NCBI GenBank assembly: GCA_035361075.1 | Contig: DAOSBX010000003.1 | Location: 62,001 to 126,000, forward strand | Direction of reading: 5' to 3' | DNA from: Candidatus Hydrogenedens sp. | GTDB taxonomy: Bacteria > Hydrogenedentota > Hydrogenedentia > Hydrogenedentales > Hydrogenedentaceae | Length of the DNA: 64,000 nt | In this document: piece by piece, positions 1-10,177 of the stretch | Numbering within the stretch: the stretch's first letter is position 1 | How the letters are laid out: the number at the start of each line of letters is the position of its first letter | Translations under genes and position numbers: made by a program | The notes under the pieces: generated by a model | Told to the model about the DNA's origin: nothing | The model's database searches: none | The model's input: only the letters and a program-made list of their open reading frames with translations

Positions 1-929
1 TTGGTATTTTGGGGTAATAATTCAATTTCAAAAAGGGTATCCCAATATTTACCCGTTATTAAAAGATGGTAGTTGTCATTACGAAATGCTATACCATTTA
101 ATACATCTGCGTGAGTGGGGTTTAATAATTGATTTTTTAATCCATATAAATTTATTTTTCCAACCACATTTCCTGTGTCTGGTTGTATAACTACTATAAA
201 ATCTTTATACCATACATTAGCACAAATATAGCCCTCAATAAACTCGAGTTCATTTAATTGAGTAATTGGATTCCCTCCTTCCTGAACAAATATCGTTTTT
301 ACAACTTTAAACGTTTCAGGCTCACGAAAAGAAAGATATGCTGACCCATCTGACATTATTAAATATTTACCATCATAGGTAAGTCCCCATCCTTCTCCCT
401 CATAAAAGAACCCCTTTTGGAACTCAAGAGTGTCTCGAGAGTAGACAAAACAAATACCTTCTTCCCATGTTATTTGATATAGCAAATTTCCAACAAGTGC
501 TATTCCCTCCCCAAAAATTTTACTAAATGTTTGACCATTATATTCCTGAGGTAAACTCCTTGATAGTAAGGGAACCCCTGTTTCTAATTCTACAATGCGA
601 ATAGAAGATTCTCCATATAATCCTGTGCTTTCGTAAAGTACACCATTATCCCAAATTAAACCTTGAGTAAAAGCAGAACTGTCATGTGGGTATTTAGATA
701 CAATACGATATGTTAATGTAAAAGGATACTGGGAAGGCCAAAAGGCTGATGTGATTTCATCTTCACCTTCTCCTTCAGGTGGGTGATTGGTTACTCCTTC
801 GGGTTCTGTGTGTATTTGCCCCTCAGGAGTTAAAGTATTTACACTTTCCCCCTCTATTGGTTTTTTGTTTTCACAACAGGGAAGAAACAAAAAGCAATGT
901 ATCAGTATAATAATAATGTAACGTTTCAT
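1..929 (-). CDS. Glutamine cyclotransferase-family lipoprotein (3' end cut by window edge)
   Basis: The reading frame starts at the ATG complementary to 927-929 and runs off the left edge without a stop, so the C-terminus is missing. The N-terminus is a short basic/hydrophobic export signal ending in LPCC, a plausible lipobox. A low-complexity linker with PEGEGED-type acidic repeats follows. The core then opens with YPHDSSAFTQGL, the hallmark of the glutaminyl-peptide cyclotransferase family (PF05096), a five-bladed propeller that forms N-terminal pyroglutamate. Further on are GEGWGLTYDGKYLIMSDG and LNELEFIEGYICANVW, also typical of the family. It is divergent from the radical SAM gene on its right. 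Family assignment is firm; activity and lipidation are inferred. Confidence 0.85.
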   Translation of the reverse strand, partial: MKRYIIIILIHCFLFLPCCENKKPIEGESVNTLTPEGQIHTEPEGVTNHPPEGEGEDEITSAFWPSQYPFTLTYRIVSKYPHDSSAFTQGLIWDNGVLYESTGLYGESSIRIVELETGVPLLSRSLPQEYNGQTFSKIFGEGIALVGNLLYQITWEEGICFVYSRDTLEFQKGFFYEGEGWGLTYDGKYLIMSDGSAYLSFREPETFKVVKTIFVQEGGNPITQLNELEFIEGYICANVWYKDFIVVIQPDTGNVVGKINLYGLKNQLLNPTHADVLNGIAFRNDNYHLLITGKYWDTLFEIELLPQNT

Positions 930-1005
930 AGATGCTCATAAGTTATTTAGTGATTATTTAAAATGTTTTTTAGAAAAGTATAACAAAAGAAATAGAAAAC
1001 AAAAA

Positions 1006-1938
1006 ATGATTATCCCTCAAAGAATACAAATACAAACACAAACAGGGTGCAATGGCCGTTGTGTATTTTGTCCCAATGAACAATTTATAAAAGCACATCT
1101 TCCCACAGGAAGAATGCCAAAGGAACTATTTTGTTCCATCATTGATCAATTGGCAACTCTAAACCCACATCGGATTATGCCCTATTTACAAAACGAACCA
1201 TTGCTGGATGAACGGTTGCCAGAATTAGTTGAATATATTCATAAAAAGATGCCCAAAGTAACAACATTAGTTGTAAGTAATGGAACACGATTGAATAATG
1301 AAATGGGAGAAAAATTAATAGAAAGTGGGTTAAAACGACTGAAAGTAAGTTTACAATCTTTAAATGATGAAGTTAATCAACAACTTATGGGTTATCCTGC
1401 AAAACCTGTCATTGAAAATATTATAATTTTTTCAAATTTATTAAAAAAGAAACAATCCGATATGGATTTTAGGGTCTCTACAATAGTTACCTCTAAGAAT
1501 GAAAAAGAGATTGATGAAATGAAGAAACTCTGGGGAAAGTATGGTATCCGTCTTGTTTTATCATCGCTTGAGAATAGGGGTGGAAATATTTCTAATGTCT
1601 TAGAGTTATCTAATACCCCCGAGATGCGTTTAAGAAGAGGATGTATTCGTCCAACTCGTGATATGTGTATTCTGTTTAATGGTAAAGTTGTTTTGTGCTG
1701 TGTGGATTGGCTTAGAACGGTAATTTTGGGTGACCTTAACGAAAAATCGATAACAGAGATATGGAATTCTCCTCGTCTTCAAATGATTCGTGAAGGGTTA
1801 AATATGGAGGATTGTTGTCATTTGCCCGAAATATGTCGAAATTGTTCTGAAGCCGTAGAAAACTATAGAAAAACCCCTTCATGGTTAAAACAAATTAAAA
1901 ATTCCTTTAAACAGGTATTCCAAAATCTGACAAAATAG
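1006..1938 (+). CDS. Radical SAM/SPASM-domain protein
   Basis: A 310-aa protein with the radical SAM cluster motif CNGRCVFC (C15, C19, C22) at the extreme N-terminus, followed by a TIM-barrel-like region. The C-terminal third is a SPASM-like cysteine block with CIRP, MCILF, VLCC and DCCHLPEICRNC, plus the LGDLNEKSITEIWNS sequence common in SPASM enzymes. Such enzymes bind one SAM-cleaving [4Fe-4S] cluster and one or two auxiliary clusters, and often modify peptides or act in cofactor maturation. No peptide substrate gene is visible next to it. The start gives no room for an N-terminal extension and has only a weak purine-rich ribosome site. Substrate is unknown. Confidence 0.85.
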   Translation: MIIPQRIQIQTQTGCNGRCVFCPNEQFIKAHLPTGRMPKELFCSIIDQLATLNPHRIMPYLQNEPLLDERLPELVEYIHKKMPKVTTLVVSNGTRLNNEMGEKLIESGLKRLKVSLQSLNDEVNQQLMGYPAKPVIENIIIFSNLLKKKQSDMDFRVSTIVTSKNEKEIDEMKKLWGKYGIRLVLSSLENRGGNISNVLELSNTPEMRLRRGCIRPTRDMCILFNGKVVLCCVDWLRTVILGDLNEKSITEIWNSPRLQMIREGLNMEDCCHLPEICRNCSEAVENYRKTPSWLKQIKNSFKQVFQNLTK

Positions 1939-1959
1939 GTCTGATTTGTTTTTTTACTT

Positions 1960-4110
1960 TTATTTCTCAGGATATTTAACTTCGTAAGTTTTATTATCAA
2001 AATCAACGATTATCGTTGTGCCATCGGAGTAGGTTGTTTTCTGTTTTCGGTATGTATCATCTAAAAATTCATGATTTACTAACTCGAGGAATTGACAATG
2101 CTTTGCTATAGAACAGAGTTCTTTAATACGACTAATCTCTTTTTCATCAGCACTAATGTTCAAATAAGGCATTCCTGCATTAAGAATACAGTGCAGGTAT
2201 CCTGCATCTCCTTTAGGTATACCCCAACCTCCATCTTCCGTTATACTCCATGGCATAATCAAGGAATCATGATAAACCAAATTAAATAAAGGTATGGGAA
2301 TGCCTATACTTTCACCATTATCCAGAGAAGGTCTTAGCCAATAAGGACCATGATGGACCAAATCAATAACCGAAACAAAATAATCTGTGGGTTCTTCAGA
2401 ACTTATGATATAACCTTTAGATTTTAGGAAGCGAAATGCCTCTTTACGATATTCTCCACATTCGGAACGAGTAACAGGGGCAAACGATTCATAACTTTCC
2501 TCCAGAGGAACTACTGAAAAAACATCTAAATAAACACCCTGAATTTCAACCCCATTACTAATTAGCCAGTTATGATTTCGTTGGACATAGGAAGGCACAA
2601 ATCGGGGGCTAAGAAACATTTGGGGACCTCCACACCATATACTATGTTGCTCCCTTACTTTTGCTTGATTTAATACAGCCAATTTTGGATTGAATGAGAC
2701 GGCATTAAGATAAAGGTCCCTATATTGGTCATGAAGAGCAAAGATATATCCCAACTCTTTGCATGTTTTTGATAATTGTTTTAATCCTTCTAATCCTCCT
2801 GCTTCATACCCAGGGGGAATAATATCTGGATGACCGCTATCATATCCCAGGAATCCCCATCCATCTAAATGAACATAAGCACTGTCCATACCTTTGTTTT
2901 TTAACTCTCGCAATTGTTCAGCAATTTTGCTGTAAAGGACAAGTGAATGATTATTCTCAGGAATCTCCTTATTAAAATAGTGACTACTTTCTTCAAAATG
3001 ATATAGAGCACCAACATGAATGACTGGAACACCAATTATCTTTTCCAAAAGTGGGCATCGGGCTATTTTTTCCTTAATCGTCACAAAATTTTTATTTTCT
3101 TTTACCCAATTTCGATATCCTTTTGCCAGTGTTGTATGATTTGCTTGTGGAAAAAAATAATATTCAATACTTCGTAGATAGCCCAATTCCCCCAAACTGG
3201 AATACCATACAGGTTGAACCCTTGTTGGCCCTCCTTCTGGATGTTGATATTCAATCCCGGCGTCATCTGAAGTTGCAAAAATTGCCAATAATCCGCTGTT
3301 TCCTTTAATGTGTCCCCACCATGGCATATACATCATTCGTGAATTTGCAGGTTCCTTCCCATAAAACTTCCCCGCATAGTTGGCTGGTAATAACATCCCT
3401 TGCATTACACACAAAACGCTTTTTTCATCAGGAGATGGGTTAAGTTGGACAGGTTTTGGAAATTGTATTTCTCTCAATTGTCTCACAATACTCGAACTCA
3501 CAATATCAATAGTTAGTTTATTATCAGCAAGATAAAAAGTTATAAAGATTGTAAAATTGGGTGCAGATGGAAAATCTTTGAATTGAAGTGTGAAACCTTT
3601 TGCATATCCCATTGTTATTTCTTCACATGTGATTTCCTTTGCAGAGACTAATGATAACGTTGTCAGGGCTAATATTATGTCTCTATCATCAGAGGGATAG
3701 AACTCCCATTTTTGACCTTGATAGTCAACTATTAATTGTAAATCTTTTTTAGATAGTTGAACCCTCGTCTTTGAATTTTCCAAAATCCAGAAATCAGTAT
3801 TTTCAGAGAATGTCTCTGAAGAAAGTGATGGTTTTTCAACTGCGTTTTTTAGTAGCCATTCCCGAACTTCTGTAAATTCTTTGTATATGCCTTCGAAATC
3901 CGCTTCGGTGGAAATATTGGATATTTTACTTTTGAGAGTTTCTATCTTTGCAGTTTTTTCCTGTGTTAATGTATTGTCCACAGGGATGTTATTGAGTGAA
4001 TTCAAAAAATACAGATATTTCTCTTTTCTGCTTTCAATATTTTGTGCATTTACAGTAAAGACTGTGGCAAAAACTAAAAATACATAAAAAAGAAAATAGA
4101 TTTTTTTCAT
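1960..4110 (-). CDS. Secreted glycosidase-like protein (DUF5696/GH101-like TIM barrel)
   Basis: A 716-aa protein with a clear signal peptide (residues 1-22, cut near VNAQ). An N-terminal helical and beta-sandwich-like part is followed from about residue 330 by a TIM-barrel-like segment with VHLDGWGFLGYDSGHPD, LGYIFALHDQYRDLY and IQGVYLDVFSVVP. The Asp-rich strand ends resemble the DUF5696 and GH101/GH36 kind of retaining glycosidase. I cannot assign the nucleophile with certainty. It is probably exported and acts on polysaccharide or glycoprotein sugars. It converges on the radical SAM gene with about 20 bp between stops. Function is inferred from the fold-like pattern only. Confidence 0.65.
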   Translation of the reverse strand: MKKIYFLFYVFLVFATVFTVNAQNIESRKEKYLYFLNSLNNIPVDNTLTQEKTAKIETLKSKISNISTEADFEGIYKEFTEVREWLLKNAVEKPSLSSETFSENTDFWILENSKTRVQLSKKDLQLIVDYQGQKWEFYPSDDRDIILALTTLSLVSAKEITCEEITMGYAKGFTLQFKDFPSAPNFTIFITFYLADNKLTIDIVSSSIVRQLREIQFPKPVQLNPSPDEKSVLCVMQGMLLPANYAGKFYGKEPANSRMMYMPWWGHIKGNSGLLAIFATSDDAGIEYQHPEGGPTRVQPVWYSSLGELGYLRSIEYYFFPQANHTTLAKGYRNWVKENKNFVTIKEKIARCPLLEKIIGVPVIHVGALYHFEESSHYFNKEIPENNHSLVLYSKIAEQLRELKNKGMDSAYVHLDGWGFLGYDSGHPDIIPPGYEAGGLEGLKQLSKTCKELGYIFALHDQYRDLYLNAVSFNPKLAVLNQAKVREQHSIWCGGPQMFLSPRFVPSYVQRNHNWLISNGVEIQGVYLDVFSVVPLEESYESFAPVTRSECGEYRKEAFRFLKSKGYIISSEEPTDYFVSVIDLVHHGPYWLRPSLDNGESIGIPIPLFNLVYHDSLIMPWSITEDGGWGIPKGDAGYLHCILNAGMPYLNISADEKEISRIKELCSIAKHCQFLELVNHEFLDDTYRKQKTTYSDGTTIIVDFDNKTYEVKYPEK

Positions 4111-4202
4111 GGTGAGTCCTTTTGTTTTTTTAGATTTGACTTTTTATAGTACGAAAATGTTTTAATAGCATCTTTATAACCATTTGGAATAAGGAAATCT
4201 AT

Positions 4203-4880
4203 ATGTATTTACATGACGCTCATGTTTCAAATGTTGTTACTTCCTTTGCTACTTTATGGTCAGGTATAATTGTAACTCTTTTTTGGTTATTTGATGGCAA
4301 ACAACCATTACGCTGGTTGTTTTTCTATTTTACAATCATTATAACTGCTATTCCAACTATTATTCATCACATGTATCCTACACAGCAATTGTGGACTTCT
4401 GTAGATATTATTACTAATATCCTTTTAGTTTGGGCGTTGGAATTAGCTTTGGCAGGAGATTTTTTTAAGAATATGCATTATAAAAGATTTGTTTTAATTC
4501 TGAGTGTGATAAATTTCTTTGTCGTTTTTAAATTAGGATATGAAATATTTGCTCCACCTGAACGTGTATTTCTTAAATTAGGTGAAAAAAGTGGTTTTAC
4601 TTTTGGAGAAGTTGCATTAATATTAAACGCAATTTTATCTGTTTCTATTATGACCTATTATTCAAAAACATTCACACAAAAACAAAAATATGTCCTAAAA
4701 ATTTTGGTGGTTATCTTTTTATTGGGATTAATACTTGCCACAGGAAGTGATGACTTCATTAAACCTACATTTATAGGTTGGCATTCTTTATGGCATATAA
4801 CAGGTGCTTTTGGATTTATTGTTTTCTGGTATTTTAATCATTTAAGATTTTCAATTGAAGGAGATATAAAAAAATGGTAG
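4203..4880 (+). CDS. Multipass membrane protein, CREST/ceramidase-like
   Basis: A 225-aa protein with about seven hydrophobic segments. Conserved-looking polar residues lie inside the membrane segments: a Ser in WSGIIVTLFW, His-His in TIIHHMYP, Asp in SVDIITN, and a C-terminal GWHSLWHITGA. The set of Ser, Asp and three His, including HxxxH in the last helix, is the signature of the CREST superfamily of membrane hydrolases (alkaline ceramidases, PAQR receptors, Per1). This makes a metal-dependent lipid amidase the best guess. The stop overlaps the start of the next gene (ATGGTAG), implying translational coupling with the Dabb protein. The assignment rests on motif spacing, so it is moderate. 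Confidence 0.6.
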   Translation: MYLHDAHVSNVVTSFATLWSGIIVTLFWLFDGKQPLRWLFFYFTIIITAIPTIIHHMYPTQQLWTSVDIITNILLVWALELALAGDFFKNMHYKRFVLILSVINFFVVFKLGYEIFAPPERVFLKLGEKSGFTFGEVALILNAILSVSIMTYYSKTFTQKQKYVLKILVVIFLLGLILATGSDDFIKPTFIGWHSLWHITGAFGFIVFWYFNHLRFSIEGDIKKW

Positions 4881-5176
4881 TTCATAGTGTTTATTTCTGG
4901 TTAAAAGAAGATATATGTGAGGCTAAAAAACAAGCATTTTACGAGGGATTATTAGAACTATCAAAAATACCAAGTGTAGTCAAACTCTATGTTGGAACGC
5001 CTGCCCAGACTGCAAAACGTCCTGTAATTGATGATAGTTATACCTTTGGACTTGTGGTTATTTTTAGTAATATAGAAGGACATGATGCCTACCAGAACCA
5101 TGAAATACATAGAAACTTTTTGTCTGAATTCAGTTCTTTTTGGAATAAGGTGCTAATTTACGATTTTGAGTGTTAG
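4874..5176 (+). CDS. Dabb (stress-responsive A/B barrel) domain protein
   Basis: A 100-aa single-domain protein that begins VVHSVYFWLKED and continues with LYVGTPA, FGLVVIFSN and HDAYQNHEIH. This pattern matches the Dabb ferredoxin-like dimeric barrel (PF07876). The family includes plant stress proteins, polyketide-like cyclases and small bacterial proteins of unknown role. Its start overlaps the end of the preceding membrane-hydrolase gene by 7 bp, so the two are probably made together. The reaction is unknown. Confidence 0.8.
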   Translation: MVVHSVYFWLKEDICEAKKQAFYEGLLELSKIPSVVKLYVGTPAQTAKRPVIDDSYTFGLVVIFSNIEGHDAYQNHEIHRNFLSEFSSFWNKVLIYDFEC

Positions 5177-5185
5177 TTAAACAGA

Positions 5186-5992
5186 TTAATGTTTTTGCTC
5201 AATGGCTTTTCTCGCTATTCTATCTACAAGAGAAGGGCAGAACATTTTTAACCATCTACCTATTTTCCCTCTATTTGATGTAATTAATAGTCGCTGTTTT
5301 TTTAAGATGGCTTTCAAAATTAATTCTGCACATTCTTCTGCTGTCATAATTTTTGATTCTACCATTGGCGTTTGCCCAAGAGATGAACCATCTCCTTTCA
5401 ATGCCCTTTTATGAATTTCCGATTTTACAAAGTCCGGTGCAACAATGGTAACATGAACACCCTTAGGTTCTACTTCAACACGTAGTGAATCAAAAAAGCC
5501 AACCATTGCGTGTTTGCTTGCAGAATAAATCGTTCTGCAGGGAACACCTGTTAAGCCTGCAACACTGGAAATAGCTACAATATGTCCCCCCGTTTTGTAT
5601 AAATAGGGGAGAGCATAGTATGTGCAATATACAGAACCATAAAAATTTGTTTCCATAATTTCCTTTAGTATCATTAAATCCTGAATCTCATCAAATTGAC
5701 ACCACATTGTTCTACCCGCATTATTTACAAGAATATCTAATTTGCCAAAATGGGCTATGGTTTTAGAGATTAGATTCGAACAATCATCCTTTTTGGAAAC
5801 ATCTGCTTTAATAATTTTTACTGAATTATTATCATTTTTAACTTCCTCTGCCAATTCATTTAGTCGTAACTCATTTCTGGCTGATATGACTATTTTTGCA
5901 CCTTCTCTTGAAAATACCTTTGCCAAAGCACGGCCTATCCCTTCCGAAGCACCTGTAATAAGCACTACTTTATCTTTAAACTTTAAATCCAT
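5186..5992 (-). CDS. Short-chain dehydrogenase/reductase
   Basis: A 268-aa classical SDR. The NAD(P)-binding motif TGASEGIGRA lies at about residues 14-23, with NNAG near 90. A catalytic Ser is in ISSVAG and the YSASKHA catalytic Tyr/Lys is near 160. The C-terminal part (PDFVKSEIHKRA, then a basic tail) resembles the DltE/DHRS7-like branch, which often acts on lipid or sugar carbonyl substrates. It converges on the Dabb gene, with stops 9 bp apart. Substrate is unknown. Confidence 0.88.
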   Translation of the reverse strand: MDLKFKDKVVLITGASEGIGRALAKVFSREGAKIVISARNELRLNELAEEVKNDNNSVKIIKADVSKKDDCSNLISKTIAHFGKLDILVNNAGRTMWCQFDEIQDLMILKEIMETNFYGSVYCTYYALPYLYKTGGHIVAISSVAGLTGVPCRTIYSASKHAMVGFFDSLRVEVEPKGVHVTIVAPDFVKSEIHKRALKGDGSSLGQTPMVESKIMTAEECAELILKAILKKQRLLITSNRGKIGRWLKMFCPSLVDRIARKAIEQKH

Positions 5993-6140
5993 AATTTCCC
6001 TTCTCCTTTATAATGTGCTATTATTATATAGATATTATTTATATTAGAGTAATTCAAGTTTTTTAGTAATCGCAAAATCACATGAATGAAATAAAGTTTT
6101 GGGATATATAATCTAATTAAAATGAATGAAAGGAACTGTT

Positions 6141-9026
6141 ATGAAAAAAATTATAGTTTTGTGGATTTGTTTGTTATTAATAACTTTTACAAATGTTTTT
6201 TCAAGTAGTTCTAATATAAAATCTCTGTCCGACCTACCAAATCCAGTTCCTCGAATTGCTATTGTTGGTGATAGTTGGGGAATGTTTATGTGGTGGTTCC
6301 GTTCTTTTCAGAAAGCCCTTGTCGAATTAGGTTATGAAGAATACTGTGAAGTTGCTAATGAATCTGTTGTCGGAGGAGGAAAAACATTCCAATTTGTTAA
6401 TGTCGAACAATTTCCTGCGGCAGAACAGATTAGGAATGCGGTTGTGCAAATGCTAACTGATTATCCAACAATAGATATTGTTGTCATCTCCTTAGGTGGT
6501 AATGATGCCCTTTATGGAACCGAATTTGTATTACCAGATGACCCGTATAGAGAATTGAGATTTCAATGTCCAGGGCATCCAGATAATAAGAATGAAATTC
6601 TTGCAAATAAGATAGTCAATCAAGATATGGATAATCTGATTGACCTTATTTTATCTGTTCGCCCTGACATTCGTGTTTTACTGACTTCTTACGATTTCGG
6701 TGGCGATACAAAACGAAGTGAATGCGATTTGTTAACCCAGCAGTTAGGAATTATGGTTCTGGATATTTATAAGCAAAGGTTAGCAGACCGTAAAGGGGAC
6801 CGCGTCCACTTTATTAGTAACTATGGGCTTATGCAATTTATGTATGGTGTTTTTGAATATGAGGTTGATTCCGATAATGACCCAATTTGGGGAACAGAAC
6901 AGTTGGTTTATCCTGCAGGTTATGTAAAGCCTGGTTTCTCCCCAGATGATTATCCTCCTCTGAGACTTCCCGACCCGTATGATGTTTGGACTTTCCCTTG
7001 GACAGATGAGAACAGCAATGAATTAAATGTGCCAGGTTTCCCTGAATATTTTAACCCACTTCATTCCTTGTTAGATAGAAATATGCACTTAACCGAAGAG
7101 GGATATTATTTCATGGCACGGAGAATGGTTGACCGTGTTATAAAATACTGGCTTGATTATCCCAAAGTTTTTGGAATTCACCCCGTACATAATGAAAAAG
7201 GAGAGACATATCAGTTTGAAGTTATATTCTCGAAAGAGGTGACAGGTGTTGACCCAACAGATTTTGAAATAGCAACCGCAGAAATAGAAGTAGGTGGAAA
7301 AAGTTTAGATATTAGTCAGGCTCAAATTATTTCAATAGTCCCAGACTCGGGTTATAGTAAAACCTATACAGTTACGGTTGATTTGAACCCTAACTTAAAC
7401 CCGAAAAAAGGCACCCTGACAGAGGTTGTCCATATTCATGTTTTAGATGATGATAGCATTGTAGATTCTGAAGGAACACCTCTCGGAGGACCCAATACTC
7501 CGACATGGACGGACAACGGGAAATTTACGTATTACGGTCCTTTTGCCTTTGCGGATTTAATGAAGCCTGAAGAAGATAATTTTGAGCAGGTTCAAAAATA
7601 TTTATCTGTCTTAACCAAACCCTATCTTCCTTTTATCAATTTTGCTGTTTCTTTTGATGAAGACAAATTGGATATAAATGGGAATTTATTCCCATTAGTC
7701 CAGCAATTGTTAAATGATGAAGATGTTGACCCAGAATCATTATATATCAAAGGAAATGGCATGCTCGATAGTTATGAATTTGCTCTATTAGAACGCTGTA
7801 TAAAAGATGATAGTATTGATTTAAGTGCTAACGGTGGTATATCTCATACATTAGTTGCAAATGCATGGACGCAGAATCTTGCTCGTATTCGTAATGATTT
7901 AGGTGGAGCAATTACTCCCGAGCATGACAATATGGTTTTGAGAGTGTTTGCAGGGTTAGATTCTCTTTTCTGTGCTTATTTAACTTTCGGTGAGATGAAT
8001 ACAGTGGGTACTATTTCTGCCGCTTCCGTAGCACTTACATCAGAAAGTGTTTCTCAGTTTTTACCCGGTTTGACATTCACACCTATAGATTCAAAAAATT
8101 ATCAGTTGTTGACGAATTACTTAGGAGCAAAAGATATTAATGGGAATGGCATATTATCTCCATCTGAGTTTGCCGATGCCGATAAAGATGGATTTACCAA
8201 TGCTCAGGAATATCTTTACTTTGAATGTGATGGCAAGCAAGCCTTTGTAAATTCGGCTCTTGACCCGAACATAAAACCTCCACAATTCCCACCTCCAAGA
8301 AATTTTACAGTAAACGAAGGAACAAATCTCCGTTTATATGTTCCAGAACTACTTCATGTATATTTGACAACCTATGAGTGGTATAAGGACGGTGTTTTGC
8401 TAACAGCTAACGAACGCATCAAAGGAACGTCAAAACGAACCGTGAATATTGAAGGATTGACCTTAGAAGATTCGGGAACTTATATGTGTTATTACTGTGA
8501 AAACGACCCCAATAATTATGTGGTTAAATCGTATGGACCTATAACAGTAAATGTTCAGCCCGAAGTTCAAGAAGGCGAAGGCTCGGGAACAGAAGGCGAA
8601 GGTTCGGTAACAGAGGGAGAAGGTCTCATAGAAGGAGAAGGGGTAATTGAAGGGAGTTTAGAGGGGGTAGAAGAAGGAATAGTGGAAGGGATAGAAGAGG
8701 GAGAAGGTGAAGGACAGGAAGTTCAGCAACCTCATTCTTTGGATACGGATGGAGACTTTAAAGTTGAGTTGACTGAATTACTGCGAGTTATACAATTTTA
8801 TAATTATAGAGAGTATAGTTGTGCTCCGTCATGGCTTACAACAGAAGATGGCTATGTCCCTGGAAATAGAGGAGATCGTTCCTGTCAGCCTCATGCATCA
8901 GATTACAATCCACAGGATTGGAGTATTTCTTTTGAAGAAATCTTGCGTGCTATTCAGATCTTTAACTCGCCATCTTATTATTGGTGTCCTGGTCAGGGCA
9001 AAGATAATTTCTGTGTAAAAGATTAG
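6141..9026 (+). CDS. Secreted SGNH-hydrolase/Ig-like protein with EGEG linker and paired Cys/EF-hand-like C-terminal domain
   Basis: I chose the ATG at 6141 over the one at 6126. It follows AAAGGAACT at good spacing and gives a clean signal peptide (MKKIIVLWICLLLI). The N-terminal 330 residues look like an SGNH/GDSL hydrolase: IVGDSWG, SLGGNDALYG and HLTEEGYYFMARR supply the Ser, Asn and His blocks. A beta-rich region follows, then an Ig-like domain near residue 760 (YEWYKDGVLL, LEDSGTYMCYYC). Next comes an EGEG low-complexity linker (about residues 820-870). The C-terminus has two copies of a unit built on DGDFKVELTELLRVIQFYN and WSISFEEILRAIQIFN with nearby cysteines, resembling a dockerin-like or surface-retention module. 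The length is 962 aa. Confidence 0.8.
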   Translation: MKKIIVLWICLLLITFTNVFSSSSNIKSLSDLPNPVPRIAIVGDSWGMFMWWFRSFQKALVELGYEEYCEVANESVVGGGKTFQFVNVEQFPAAEQIRNAVVQMLTDYPTIDIVVISLGGNDALYGTEFVLPDDPYRELRFQCPGHPDNKNEILANKIVNQDMDNLIDLILSVRPDIRVLLTSYDFGGDTKRSECDLLTQQLGIMVLDIYKQRLADRKGDRVHFISNYGLMQFMYGVFEYEVDSDNDPIWGTEQLVYPAGYVKPGFSPDDYPPLRLPDPYDVWTFPWTDENSNELNVPGFPEYFNPLHSLLDRNMHLTEEGYYFMARRMVDRVIKYWLDYPKVFGIHPVHNEKGETYQFEVIFSKEVTGVDPTDFEIATAEIEVGGKSLDISQAQIISIVPDSGYSKTYTVTVDLNPNLNPKKGTLTEVVHIHVLDDDSIVDSEGTPLGGPNTPTWTDNGKFTYYGPFAFADLMKPEEDNFEQVQKYLSVLTKPYLPFINFAVSFDEDKLDINGNLFPLVQQLLNDEDVDPESLYIKGNGMLDSYEFALLERCIKDDSIDLSANGGISHTLVANAWTQNLARIRNDLGGAITPEHDNMVLRVFAGLDSLFCAYLTFGEMNTVGTISAASVALTSESVSQFLPGLTFTPIDSKNYQLLTNYLGAKDINGNGILSPSEFADADKDGFTNAQEYLYFECDGKQAFVNSALDPNIKPPQFPPPRNFTVNEGTNLRLYVPELLHVYLTTYEWYKDGVLLTANERIKGTSKRTVNIEGLTLEDSGTYMCYYCENDPNNYVVKSYGPITVNVQPEVQEGEGSGTEGEGSVTEGEGLIEGEGVIEGSLEGVEEGIVEGIEEGEGEGQEVQQPHSLDTDGDFKVELTELLRVIQFYNYREYSCAPSWLTTEDGYVPGNRGDRSCQPHASDYNPQDWSISFEEILRAIQIFNSPSYYWCPGQGKDNFCVKD

Positions 9027-9050
9027 ATCTCAATTTACGAAATAGTAATT

Positions 9051-10160
<1,110 letters not shown>

Positions 10161-10177
10161 ACATATACTCCTTTGAT

